A stretch of 64,000 nucleotides of DNA. It comes from DATFVJ01 sp963826515 (GTDB taxonomy: Bacteria > Actinomycetota > Actinomycetes > Streptosporangiales > Streptosporangiaceae). Positions 8,434-15,348 of this stretch are shown one piece after another. The notes beneath the pieces are model-generated. The model did not search any database. It was not told where the DNA came from and worked only from the letters and a program-made list of their open reading frames with translations. Positions within the stretch are counted from its first letter, which is position 1, and every line of letters begins with the position of its first letter. The stretch is taken from positions 1 through 64,000 of the forward strand of contig CAWGXI010000014.1 in assembly GCA_963826515.1 (NCBI GenBank), read 5' to 3'. The translations under genes were made by a program, and so were the position numbers.

Positions 8434-9615
8434 CTAACAATGTGCAGTGCTGACCCGTCGATGCATCCCCCGGTGCCTCCTCTGGCGCTGGCGAACGCGG
8501 ATCAGTCCAGCATTGCGGTCGGCAAGCGCCATCCGTACGTACCAAATCAGCCCCAGCGGTGTCAGTAACAAGCTTGAGAACGCCGCATATAGCGGGACGA
8601 GGAGCAGCCACCTGTCCCAGTGCCCCCGGTGTAGGTACAGGCACATGCCCACGTAGACGGCGAGGACCACGAGCGGGATCCACCCGTTATGTACCAGTGC
8701 CCACCAGCGAAGCGGGAAGGCAAGGAGTGAGAGGCATGCGCCGTAGCACCAGAAGAAGGGATGGCGCAGCACGAGTTGCGGATTGGCGAGGAATAGCCGA
8801 ACCTCGCCGCCGGCCCAGGCCAGGCGTTGCCGGAACCAGGGCTTGAACTGCTCCGGAACGGTGGTCGGCACCTCGAATGGGACATGCCCTACGCGGAAGC
8901 CGAGGGCATCGGCCAGCATGCCCAGCTCCACGTCATTGCCCTGGAAGAACAGCGAATGGCGCAGCATCACCTGGCGATGGACCGAGGAACGCGCCGCGTG
9001 GCAGGCACCCGAGACAAGCCAGGGCAGTACCCGCCGGAGCAGCATGGCCAAGCGGTACTCGTGAGTCTGCAGCCTGCCGAGCAATGAACCGCTGTGGGCG
9101 GGGATCAGTTGGACGGAGGCCAGGTCGAGGTTCCGTGCCGCCATGATCCCGACTAAATCCCCGAGCGGACGGCGAGTCGTGGTGTCGGCATCCAGACACA
9201 CGATCCAGGGCGCCGCCACCACGCGGTGCGCGTCGCGCACGATGCGGTCCCGGATCGTGCCCGACGTCGCCCGCTTACCCGCCTGGCCTCCCGATGCCGG
9301 GACGTCGGCTCGGAAGACTCGGAACCCGTGCTCTGCGGCGAGCACTTCCAAGGACTGGTCGAACTCGGGGGTCTCGGTCGTGGTCGTGCACAACATGACG
9401 CGGGCGCCATAGTCGCTCAGGTAGGCGACATTCTCCAGGTAGCGGATCGACCCGTAGATCGGGACAAGTACCTCGAAGTCCTCCACCGCGGATGCGTGGC
9501 TGATCGGTGGGAAAGAGTGCAGGGCCCGAAGTCCGCCGAAAAGGTCCACACACGCCAGTGCTGCTGGAATCGCCAGCAGGGGCAGGGCCAGCAACACCCA
9601 GCTCCCCGGGGTCAT
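8434..9615 (-). CDS. Membrane glycosyltransferase, family 2
   Basis: 393 residues. An N-terminal membrane segment (about 5-25) precedes a GT-A domain with CLDADTTTR, supplying the DxD metal/nucleotide-sugar site, then FFQGNDVELG and the QRLAWAGG box that corresponds to the Q/RxxRW motif of processive GT2 enzymes. Three or four C-terminal membrane helices follow. It resembles hyaluronan/NodC-type synthases and probably polymerises a sugar at the inner membrane. The start overlaps the end of the dehydratase gene by 4 bp, so the two are translationally coupled. Confidence 0.75.
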   Translation of the reverse strand: MTPGSWVLLALPLLAIPAALACVDLFGGLRALHSFPPISHASAVEDFEVLVPIYGSIRYLENVAYLSDYGARVMLCTTTTETPEFDQSLEVLAAEHGFRVFRADVPASGGQAGKRATSGTIRDRIVRDAHRVVAAPWIVCLDADTTTRRPLGDLVGIMAARNLDLASVQLIPAHSGSLLGRLQTHEYRLAMLLRRVLPWLVSGACHAARSSVHRQVMLRHSLFFQGNDVELGMLADALGFRVGHVPFEVPTTVPEQFKPWFRQRLAWAGGEVRLFLANPQLVLRHPFFWCYGACLSLLAFPLRWWALVHNGWIPLVVLAVYVGMCLYLHRGHWDRWLLLVPLYAAFSSLLLTPLGLIWYVRMALADRNAGLIRVRQRQRRHRGMHRRVSTAHC

Positions 9616-10766
9616 GCGAATATCACATCGGGTCGGTCCGAGTCTGGGACGCCTGGAGCGGCGAGTGACACCTGGCGCGGGTAGGTCGGCAGGGCGAGGA
9701 GGTCGAACAGCGCGTGCCGCAGCTCGCGGACCCGACCTTGCACCGTGAGGCCGAGCAGCGCGTGCGCGCGTTCGCTGACACGCTCGATGACCTCATGGCG
9801 CCCGCGCACCAACCAGATCCGCGGATGCGCGGTCAGATCCCACTCCTCGGCATCGTCCAGGAGCTCCTCGTGCAGCTTCTCGCCGGACCGCAGTCCGGTG
9901 AAGGTGACTCGCGGAGACTGGGCTCCCACCAACGTCACGTAGCGGTCCACCAGATCAATGATGCGCACGGGGGCACCCATGTCGAGCACGTAGGTCTCCC
10001 CGCTCTCGGCCATCACCGCCGATTCGATGACCAAACCCGCTGCCTCGGGGATCGTCATGAAGAAGCGGGTCACGTCCTTGTCGGTGATCGTGACGGGCTT
10101 GGCGTTTTCCACCTGGTAGGCGAGGCTGTGCAGGAACGATCCCCGACTGCCGAGCACGTTGCCGAACCGCACCGATGCCACGCGGGTATCGCTGCCGCCA
10201 AAGCTGGCGACGAGGAGCTCAGCGAGCCGCTTGGTGGCACCGAGAATCGACACCGGTCGGGCCGCCTTATCCGTCGAGACGTTGACGAACCGCTCGACAC
10301 CAGCCTCGACGGCGGCCGAAACCACGTTGTCCGTCCCGAGGACGTTGGTCTTGAACCCTTCGGCGGGGTAACGCTCTAAGAGCGGAAGGTGCTTGTGTGC
10401 CGCGACATGGAACACCAGTTCGGGCCGCAGGTTCGTCATGACCCGGAGGATGCCAGCGCGGTCACGGACGTCGGCTAGAACGGTGTGCTCACTGTCGAGT
10501 AAACCGTGCCCGACCAGTTCCAGCTGCAGTGAGTGCAGTGCCGACTCGTCGTGGTCGAGCAGGTACACGGCGCCCGGCGCAAGAGTGTGCAGCTGGCGCA
10601 CGATCTCACTGCCGATAGAACCTCCGGCCCCGGTCACCAGGACGCGGCGGCCTTTGACGAGCGCCCGAGCGGCCGCGCCGTACACCGCGTCGTGGCCACG
10701 CCCCAGCAACTCTGGGGCAGACACGCATAGTCGGGCATGCCTTGTTCCCCCCGTTAACAATCCCAT
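9612..10766 (-). CDS. UDP-sugar 4,6-dehydratase-like polysaccharide biosynthesis protein (CapD/FlaA1 type)
   Basis: 384 residues. The Rossmann motif VLVTGAGGSIGSE follows a 35-residue leader. The catalytic region STDKAARPVSILGATKR has the Lys-for-Tyr layout of CapD/FlaA1/PseB enzymes. RFGNVLGSRGS and FTGLRSGEKLHEEL are further family signatures. It is much shorter than two-domain membrane CapD proteins and lacks their N-terminal helices, so it is likely a soluble NAD(P)-dependent dehydratase acting on UDP-GlcNAc or a related sugar. ATG 10766 is preceded by AAAGGAAC. It is first in a three-gene minus-strand cassette carried as element cargo. Confidence 0.8.
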   Translation of the reverse strand: MGLLTGGTRHARLCVSAPELLGRGHDAVYGAAARALVKGRRVLVTGAGGSIGSEIVRQLHTLAPGAVYLLDHDESALHSLQLELVGHGLLDSEHTVLADVRDRAGILRVMTNLRPELVFHVAAHKHLPLLERYPAEGFKTNVLGTDNVVSAAVEAGVERFVNVSTDKAARPVSILGATKRLAELLVASFGGSDTRVASVRFGNVLGSRGSFLHSLAYQVENAKPVTITDKDVTRFFMTIPEAAGLVIESAVMAESGETYVLDMGAPVRIIDLVDRYVTLVGAQSPRVTFTGLRSGEKLHEELLDDAEEWDLTAHPRIWLVRGRHEVIERVSERAHALLGLTVQGRVRELRHALFDLLALPTYPRQVSLAAPGVPDSDRPDVIFA

Positions 10767-11071
10767 GAAACGGTTCCTTTCGACTCGTCAGTCAACGTAG
10801 CTGATATCGCCCGCAATGGTGATGCATCGACCTAATTGCAGCGCACCGTGGCAGGCTTGGTGAGTAAGACGTATCAGGCGGCAGGATGGGTTACACCGCA
10901 CTTCCTGACTTCCTGAGGCGTCATCACTTAACGCATGATTTCGATAACTACCAAAGGTAGTTCAATGGGGGGAGTCTGTCCGGAGAACCGACCGAGTGCC
11001 TGACGCGGGGTGTTGGTAAGACGCATCCGATCCGCATTTATGTAGTTATGCGTGGTTCTCGACTTTCGCGG
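10767..11071. other. Intergenic region upstream of the polysaccharide cassette
   Basis: About 300 bp with somewhat lower GC than the surroundings and no coding signal on either strand. It should hold the cassette promoter. A short related word GTAAGACGYATC occurs twice (near 10865 and 11019). Nothing else is recognised. Confidence 0.4.
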
Positions 11072-11440
11072 TTATGCCACGGCGCCTTCCCAGGCCAGCC
11101 GTACGGCGTGGATTTCTTCAGGGGTCGGCTCGCCGGTATGAACAGGCCGATATCTCGCTGCTATGAGGACCCGGCGTAGCTTGGCGATCATGTCAGCGGT
11201 TGACGGCTCGGCCTTTGTCCGGTACCAGGGAGCGCGGGCGCGGTGCTCGTCCACGTCGCCGGGATGGTGCCCGGCGGTGGCATACCAGAGCATGGCCAGG
11301 CTCTGGCAGGCGAGGGTGAACGGGAGCGTGCGGTGCACCGCGGCAGCCAGCCGGTTGCGGGCCTGCCCAGTGCCGAAGATCTGCTTGGCGTCCTCGATCG
11401 CCACCTCAATGGACCACCGGGCGGCATAGCGCTCGATCAC
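11072..11440 (-). pseudogene. C-terminal fragment of a DDE transposase
   Basis: The reading frame encodes VIERYAARWSIEVAIEDAKQ, RNRLAAAVHRTLPFTL and the end segment IHAVRLAWEGAVA. This is the glutamate-containing C-terminal part of a DDE transposase (W-S-I-E plus E/DAKQ). Upstream of about 11440 the frame turns into GC-rich low-complexity sequence and the two catalytic Asp regions are absent. It is a dead IS remnant between cargo and the regulator operon. Confidence 0.65.
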
Positions 11441-11609
11441 CGCTGAGCGCTGGGGGTACCGGGACGGCGCGGGCGCGCCGGGCGGGCCGCCAAGGCAGAG
11501 CCCGGCGCGGGGAGCGCCGGACGCGGCGCCGCAGGCGCCGCCTTGATCCATGTAAGGCCTGATTCGACAGTACTGCGGCATCTTCGCCCGTCCTCTGATC
11601 ATTTGTGAA

Positions 11610-12182
11610 TCAGCTTTTTGCGCGTGGCAGGTCATCCTGGACATCGAGTTGAGCGGCAAGGTCGGCTGGCAGGGGCGCCGGGCGTCGCTGGAAAAGCGTT
11701 CCTGATCCACGCCACGGCCGATGAACGTCTCGGACGAACTTCCACCCGTGGTGGAGGTAGTAGGCGTGAAGGTCTGCGTTGGTGCGCCACACGTCGAGGC
11801 GGACCCAGCGGTCTGCGCGTCGATATGCCCTGTCTAGCGTCCAGTCGAGCAGGAGTGCACCAATTGATTTACCGGCGTGACTTCGACGCACAGCGAGTTT
11901 ACTAACGTAAAGTGCCGGTTTCGATAGCTCGTCGGTATCCCAAAAATCGGTATCGCCGTCTTCCTCCACCGTGATTGTCGCCACGAGGTCTGGTCCATCG
12001 AAAAGAAGCCACACATATCCATCCGCGATGGCCCGCGTTACCTTTCCGTTGGGGCCGCCCCATGTGCGCCACGTGGACCATTGATCCGAGCCGCGCGCAC
12101 GCAGCCATTGAACTGTTTCTTCGAGTAGAGACCAGATTTGCGATGTGTCGGCCTGGCTGGCCCGGCGGAGGACATACGGCAT
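11610..12182 (-). CDS. GNAT-family N-acetyltransferase
   Basis: 190 residues from the ATG at 12182. The start YVLRRASQADTSQIWSLL and the core YVSKLAVRRSHAGKSIGALLLDW show the GNAT acetyl-CoA fold (the V-x-x-x-x-R/Q-x-x-G/A site is VRRSHAGKSIG), followed by LDVWRTNADLHAYYLHHGWKFV. The substrate is unknown. It begins two bases after the GntR gene ends on the same strand, so they form a two-gene operon. GNAT partners of HutC-type regulators are common in integrative elements of this class (recalled, not shown here). Confidence 0.75.
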   Translation of the reverse strand: MPYVLRRASQADTSQIWSLLEETVQWLRARGSDQWSTWRTWGGPNGKVTRAIADGYVWLLFDGPDLVATITVEEDGDTDFWDTDELSKPALYVSKLAVRRSHAGKSIGALLLDWTLDRAYRRADRWVRLDVWRTNADLHAYYLHHGWKFVRDVHRPWRGSGTLFQRRPAPLPADLAAQLDVQDDLPRAKS

Positions 12183-12183
12183 G

Positions 12184-12930
12184 TCATCCTTCGATCCTGT
12201 AGAGCACCCGCCACCGGTCAACGGGAAGGACCGATATCATCACGCGGCTTTGAACATCCTCCGCATTACTGCTCGTCCGCGTGTGCACAAGCACAGAGAG
12301 GCCCGGCGGGATGTTGAGCTGCCTAGCCTCATCCTCGGTTGGATGGCGCCCTTCGATTTCGTCATCGTGAGTCACCCATTTGTGGCCAAGGTCGGCTAGG
12401 ACATTGCGCGCCCCGGCAGGAATGTCCGCTGGGCTGGCCACGGGTGAACCACGAACGATTGCCTCGGGATAGTAGGAGTCTGCTATCAGGTATGGCAGGT
12501 CGTCAACGAATCGGAGCCGCCGCCGTACGACAACCAGCTCATTATCGACCAGCTTGAGTCGGCTGGATATTGCGTGATCGGGCGCGACGATTTCAACTCT
12601 GATCTCTTGCCGTGGTACGTGGCCCTGCGCTTCGACCTGTTCTACCCAGGCGTCGGCGGCCCCTTCGCGCTCAAAGTTGAAGGCGGGCCAGTCGAGCCGC
12701 TCTACCCGTCTCACGAAGTACCCGAGCGGTCGTCGCGCAACGATCAGCCCTTCTTGCACAAGCAACATGAGCCCCTGGCGGACAGTCGCCCGCGCCACCC
12801 CGTACCGCTGGGCTAGCTCATGTTCTGTCGCGATCTGCGCATCTGGTCCGAGCTGCCCCGTCATGACCTGCTGTCGGATGTCTTCTGCGATCTGCTGATA
12901 GACCGGCTGCCATCGGTTGCCCCGGGCCAT
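12184..12930 (-). CDS. GntR-family (HutC/UTRA) transcriptional regulator, KorSA-like
   Basis: 248 residues from ATG 12930. The N-terminal winged helix (about 8-75) contains IAEDIRQQVMTGQLGPDAQIATEHELAQRYGVARATVRQ, and the rest is an effector-binding UTRA domain with VVVRRRLRF and ADSYYP. In AICEs of the pSAM2 type a regulator of this subfamily (KorSA) represses excision and transfer genes. Divergent placement from the whiB-spdB-traB operon fits that role. TTGACTAGACAA at 13039-13050 and CTAGAC at 12983 are candidate operators between the divergent genes. Confidence 0.78.
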   Translation of the reverse strand: MARGNRWQPVYQQIAEDIRQQVMTGQLGPDAQIATEHELAQRYGVARATVRQGLMLLVQEGLIVARRPLGYFVRRVERLDWPAFNFEREGAADAWVEQVEAQGHVPRQEIRVEIVAPDHAISSRLKLVDNELVVVRRRLRFVDDLPYLIADSYYPEAIVRGSPVASPADIPAGARNVLADLGHKWVTHDDEIEGRHPTEDEARQLNIPPGLSVLVHTRTSSNAEDVQSRVMISVLPVDRWRVLYRIEG

Positions 12931-13038
12931 CGCCGCACCTCCACGAACATCATGAGCCTCATTGGCGCTATTGACAGCCAATCTAGACGATGCCCTTGAC
13001 CCGCCGCACGCCCCTGTGCTTGAGTATCCACTGACACA

Positions 13039-13050
13039 TTGACTAGACAA
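13039..13050. promoter_or_regulatory. Candidate GntR operator in the divergent promoter region
   Basis: TTGACTAGACAA is a dyad of the form TTGNCTAGNCAA between the GntR gene and the whiB-like operon. A second CTAGAC lies at 12983-12988. The location fits autoregulation and control of the transfer operon. No experimental or comparative support is available here. Confidence 0.35.
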
Positions 13051-13092
13051 TAGATCGATGGAGTCGGCGTGATAACTAGCAGGACGTACAGG

Positions 13093-13144
13093 GTGCGGCC
13101 CCAGACCGCCAAGCCAAGCGCCGCGCCCGCCCCTCTCATGGAGG
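13093..13144 (+). repeat. Element leader repeat, copy 1 (upstream of whiB-like gene)
   Basis: About 50 bp with core ACCGCCAAGCCAAGCGCCGC, ending in a GGAGG ribosome site just before the whiB-like start. It is nearly identical to 14288-14339 and related to 15285-15342. Confidence 0.75.
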
Positions 13145-13152
13145 CAGACGAG

Positions 13153-13473
13153 ATGACGACTGTCAGCAACCCTGCCGCGATGCGGCTGTCGCGGCTGCGT
13201 GACGCCGTGCTGGCCGGTGCGGAGTGTGTCTTTGACCCGTATCTGCACACCGGGCCGGATGTGTGCGAGCTGGAGCCGAAGGCCGAGCGGGAAGCGCGCG
13301 AAGCGGTCGCCAAGGACGTGTGCGCAGGCTGCACGGTGCGGGAGCTGTGCCTTGAGTACGCGCTGCGGATCCCCCCTGCGGCTGGTATCTGGGCGGGCTT
13401 GACGCCCGACGAGATCCGCGCCCTGGCCGCCACTCGCGCCGCCCCAGCGCAGGGAAGGCAGGTCGCGGCTTGA
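13153..13473 (+). CDS. WhiB-like Fe-S cluster protein carried by the element
   Basis: 106 residues from ATG 13153, with GGAGG upstream. Cysteines occur in AECVFDP, in PDVCEL, and in DVCAGCTVRELCLEYA (CxxCxxxxxC), matching the four-Cys cluster-binding set of WhiB proteins. The tail GIWAGLTPDEIRAL is close to the G[VI]WGG turn that precedes the DNA-binding basic region. The first Cys spacing is slightly unusual. It is first in the transfer operon (TGATG overlap with the next gene). It probably acts as a redox-responsive partner of sigma factor or as a regulator of element genes; the target is unknown. Confidence 0.8.
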   Translation: MTTVSNPAAMRLSRLRDAVLAGAECVFDPYLHTGPDVCELEPKAEREAREAVAKDVCAGCTVRELCLEYALRIPPAAGIWAGLTPDEIRALAATRAAPAQGRQVAA

Positions 13474-13775
13474 TGACCTCACCGCCCCCCGCGCCCACGG
13501 ACCTGGCTGGAATCATCACAGTGACCAGCCACTACGTGCAAAGCGAAGGACCGAACGACACCGACCCGCGTGGCGGGTTCGTGGTGGAGGCTGAGCGCCG
13601 CTGGTACATCGAGGCTGCGCTTGGTGGCATCGAGCTGGGCCGGTATGACCGGCGCATCATCGCATGGCTGGCGCAGTGGGACGACTACACCGCCCGCCTG
13701 CTGGTTTCGCTGCTGGTGCGGGCCCGCCGGGCTGGCTATGCCGAAGCTGCCCCCGGCGAGGTGAGCGGGTCATGA
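13473..13775 (+). CDS. Hypothetical protein of the transfer operon
   Basis: 100 residues. The start ATG at 13473 overlaps the whiB stop (TGATG), and the stop overlaps the next start (ATGA at 13772). It has an acidic/aromatic core, VVEAERRWYIEAALGGIELGRYDRRIIAWLAQWDDYTARLLVSLLVRARRAGY, predicted to be mostly helical. No signal peptide, membrane helix or motif is recognised. Its place inside a tightly overlapped operon supports that it is a real gene. Function unknown. Confidence 0.65.
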   Translation: MTSPPPAPTDLAGIITVTSHYVQSEGPNDTDPRGGFVVEAERRWYIEAALGGIELGRYDRRIIAWLAQWDDYTARLLVSLLVRARRAGYAEAAPGEVSGS

Positions 13776-14353
13776 CCGCCACCGGGACGGTGTATCTGCT
13801 GCATTTCGACCGGCCGTACCGGCACGCCCGGCATTACGTCGTCTTCGCGAGCAACGTCAACCGCCGCCTGGCCGAGCACGAGGCCGGTCGCGGCGCGAGG
13901 CTACTGGAAGTGTTGCGGGCCACCGGGATCGGCTGGCAGCTCGCCCGGATGTGGCCCGGCAGCCGCGACCGCGAACGGCAGATCAAACGCCGGGGCGGGC
14001 ACGCCCGGCACTGCCCGCTGTGCGGCGTGAGGCCGCGCCGCCTGCCGGTCAACTCGGACGGGTCGATCTCGCGCAGCCGCACCACAGACGCCCAGAAGCT
14101 CGCGGCCGGGCTGATGACCGCCGCCCAGCTCGCTGAGCACACCGCGCTGCGCTACGGCGCGGTCGCAGGCAAGCCGCAGCGGCCCGCCGAGCGCGGCCCG
14201 CTGGTCAACGATCCGTGGCTGCTCCCGGCCATACCGCCCCGCCAGCGCCCCGCCCGTGGGCTGGCCCAGACCCAGCCCACACAGCGGGCGCGGCCCCAGA
14301 CCGCCAAGCCAAGCGCCGCGCCCGCCCCTCACATGGAGGTACACCCATCATGA
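13772..14353 (+). CDS. GIY-YIG-superfamily nuclease-like protein
   Basis: 193 residues. The N-terminal 75 residues read TVYLLHFDRPYRHARHYVVFASNVNRRLAEHEAGRGARLL, then GIGWQLARMWPGSRDRERQIKRR. This follows the GIY-YIG endonuclease fold as seen in small actinobacterial members: YLLHF for the first motif, HYVVF in place of YIG, a conserved Arg (NRRL) and the catalytic-type Glu in RERQIK. The C-terminal half is unrelated and Pro-rich, and its last residues are encoded by the leader repeat. It may nick DNA during transfer or be a defence or anti-restriction factor; this is not established. Confidence 0.65.
   Translation: MTATGTVYLLHFDRPYRHARHYVVFASNVNRRLAEHEAGRGARLLEVLRATGIGWQLARMWPGSRDRERQIKRRGGHARHCPLCGVRPRRLPVNSDGSISRSRTTDAQKLAAGLMTAAQLAEHTALRYGAVAGKPQRPAERGPLVNDPWLLPAIPPRQRPARGLAQTQPTQRARPQTAKPSAAPAPHMEVHPS
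14288..14339 (+). repeat. Element leader repeat, copy 2 (upstream of spdB-like gene)
   Basis: Nearly identical to 13093-13144. It ends in GGAGG eleven bases before the spdB-like start. This copy lies inside the 3' end of the GIY-YIG gene, showing that the nucleotide sequence and not the protein is what is kept. Confidence 0.75.
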
Positions 14354-15264
14354 CAGCTACCTATACCTGCGATATGGCCAGCGACCGGCGGGCCCGGCCG
14401 CTGACCGAGCACGAGCGCGCCGCCGTGAATGTGGTGGGCGCGGCGGTGGCCGCGCTTGGCGCGCTGGGGTTCGTCAACAGTTTCGCCGCTGTCGAGCATG
14501 CCGCCTGGCCCGCGTTTGGTTTGCTGGCCCGGACCGTGCCGCTCGGGATCGACCTGGGGATTGCGATTTTCTCCGCGTTGGACATTGTGCTGGCGCGGCT
14601 GGACATGCGCCCGCGCTGGGTCCGGTTCATCCCCTGGTCGTTGACGGCCGCCACCGTCTACCTGAACGTCGCGGAGCAGGTGAGCTGGTTTGGCCGCACC
14701 GCGCACGCGGTGCTGCCCGCGCTGTGGGTCGCCGTCGTCGAGGTCGCCACCCATGTCGTGCGCGTGCGCGCCGGGCTGGCCGCCGGAACCCGGATCGACC
14801 GCATCCGCCCGGCCCGCTGGCTGCTGGCCCCGGCCCGCACCGCCCTGTTGTGGCGTCGCATGGTGCTGTGGGAGATCCGCTCCTACCCCGAGGCGCTGCG
14901 CCGCGAACGCCACCGCCTGCTGGCCGTCACCGGCCTGCAGGAAGCCCACGGCGCGCTGGCCTGGCGCTGGCGCGCCCCGCGCCGGACTCGCGCCCTGTAC
15001 AAGCTCGGGGAGCTGGAGCCCGAAGACCAGGTGCCCACTCTGCCCGCAGCGGACAGCCGCGCGGACAGCGCCCCGGACGGCAGGCCGGACCGTAAGCGGA
15101 CATCTGGCCGGACACGGACGGCTGCCGCCGTGGCCGGGCTGCGTGACCGGTACCCGGACATGTCCGCCGCCGACATGGCCAAACGCCTCGGCATCAGTGA
15201 CCGCACCGTCCGCCGTCACCTGGCCCGCACCGCACCCGCCGCCGAACCAACGACGGCCGCCTGA
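14350..15264 (+). CDS. spdB: SpdB-like DUF2637 membrane protein
   Basis: 304 residues from ATG 14350, overlapping the previous stop. Four hydrophobic helices (about 25-50, 55-80, 88-112 and 115-140) include FVNSFAAVEHAAWPAFGLLARTVPLGIDLGIAIFS, typical of DUF2637 proteins. The C-terminal tail contains a helix-turn-helix (LRDRYPDMSAADMAKRLGISDRTVRRHL). DUF2637/SpdB proteins assist intramycelial spread of actinomycete conjugative elements together with TraB, which is encoded next. The HTH tail may bind element DNA. Confidence 0.8.
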   Translation: MTATYTCDMASDRRARPLTEHERAAVNVVGAAVAALGALGFVNSFAAVEHAAWPAFGLLARTVPLGIDLGIAIFSALDIVLARLDMRPRWVRFIPWSLTAATVYLNVAEQVSWFGRTAHAVLPALWVAVVEVATHVVRVRAGLAAGTRIDRIRPARWLLAPARTALLWRRMVLWEIRSYPEALRRERHRLLAVTGLQEAHGALAWRWRAPRRTRALYKLGELEPEDQVPTLPAADSRADSAPDGRPDRKRTSGRTRTAAAVAGLRDRYPDMSAADMAKRLGISDRTVRRHLARTAPAAEPTTAA

Positions 15265-15284
15265 TCAACCTCTGTCCGCCCTTG

Positions 15285-15342
15285 GGCGCGGTTCCCGGAC
15301 CGCCAAGCCAAGCGCCGCGCCCACCCCTGACTCACATGGAGG
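15285..15342 (+). repeat. Element leader repeat, copy 3 (upstream of traB)
   Basis: It shares the core GACCGCCAAGCCAAGCGCCG and the ending CACATGGAGG with the other two copies, and has a few substitutions and a short insertion. It lies between the spdB stop and the traB start. Confidence 0.7.
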
Positions 15343-15348
15343 CACAGC

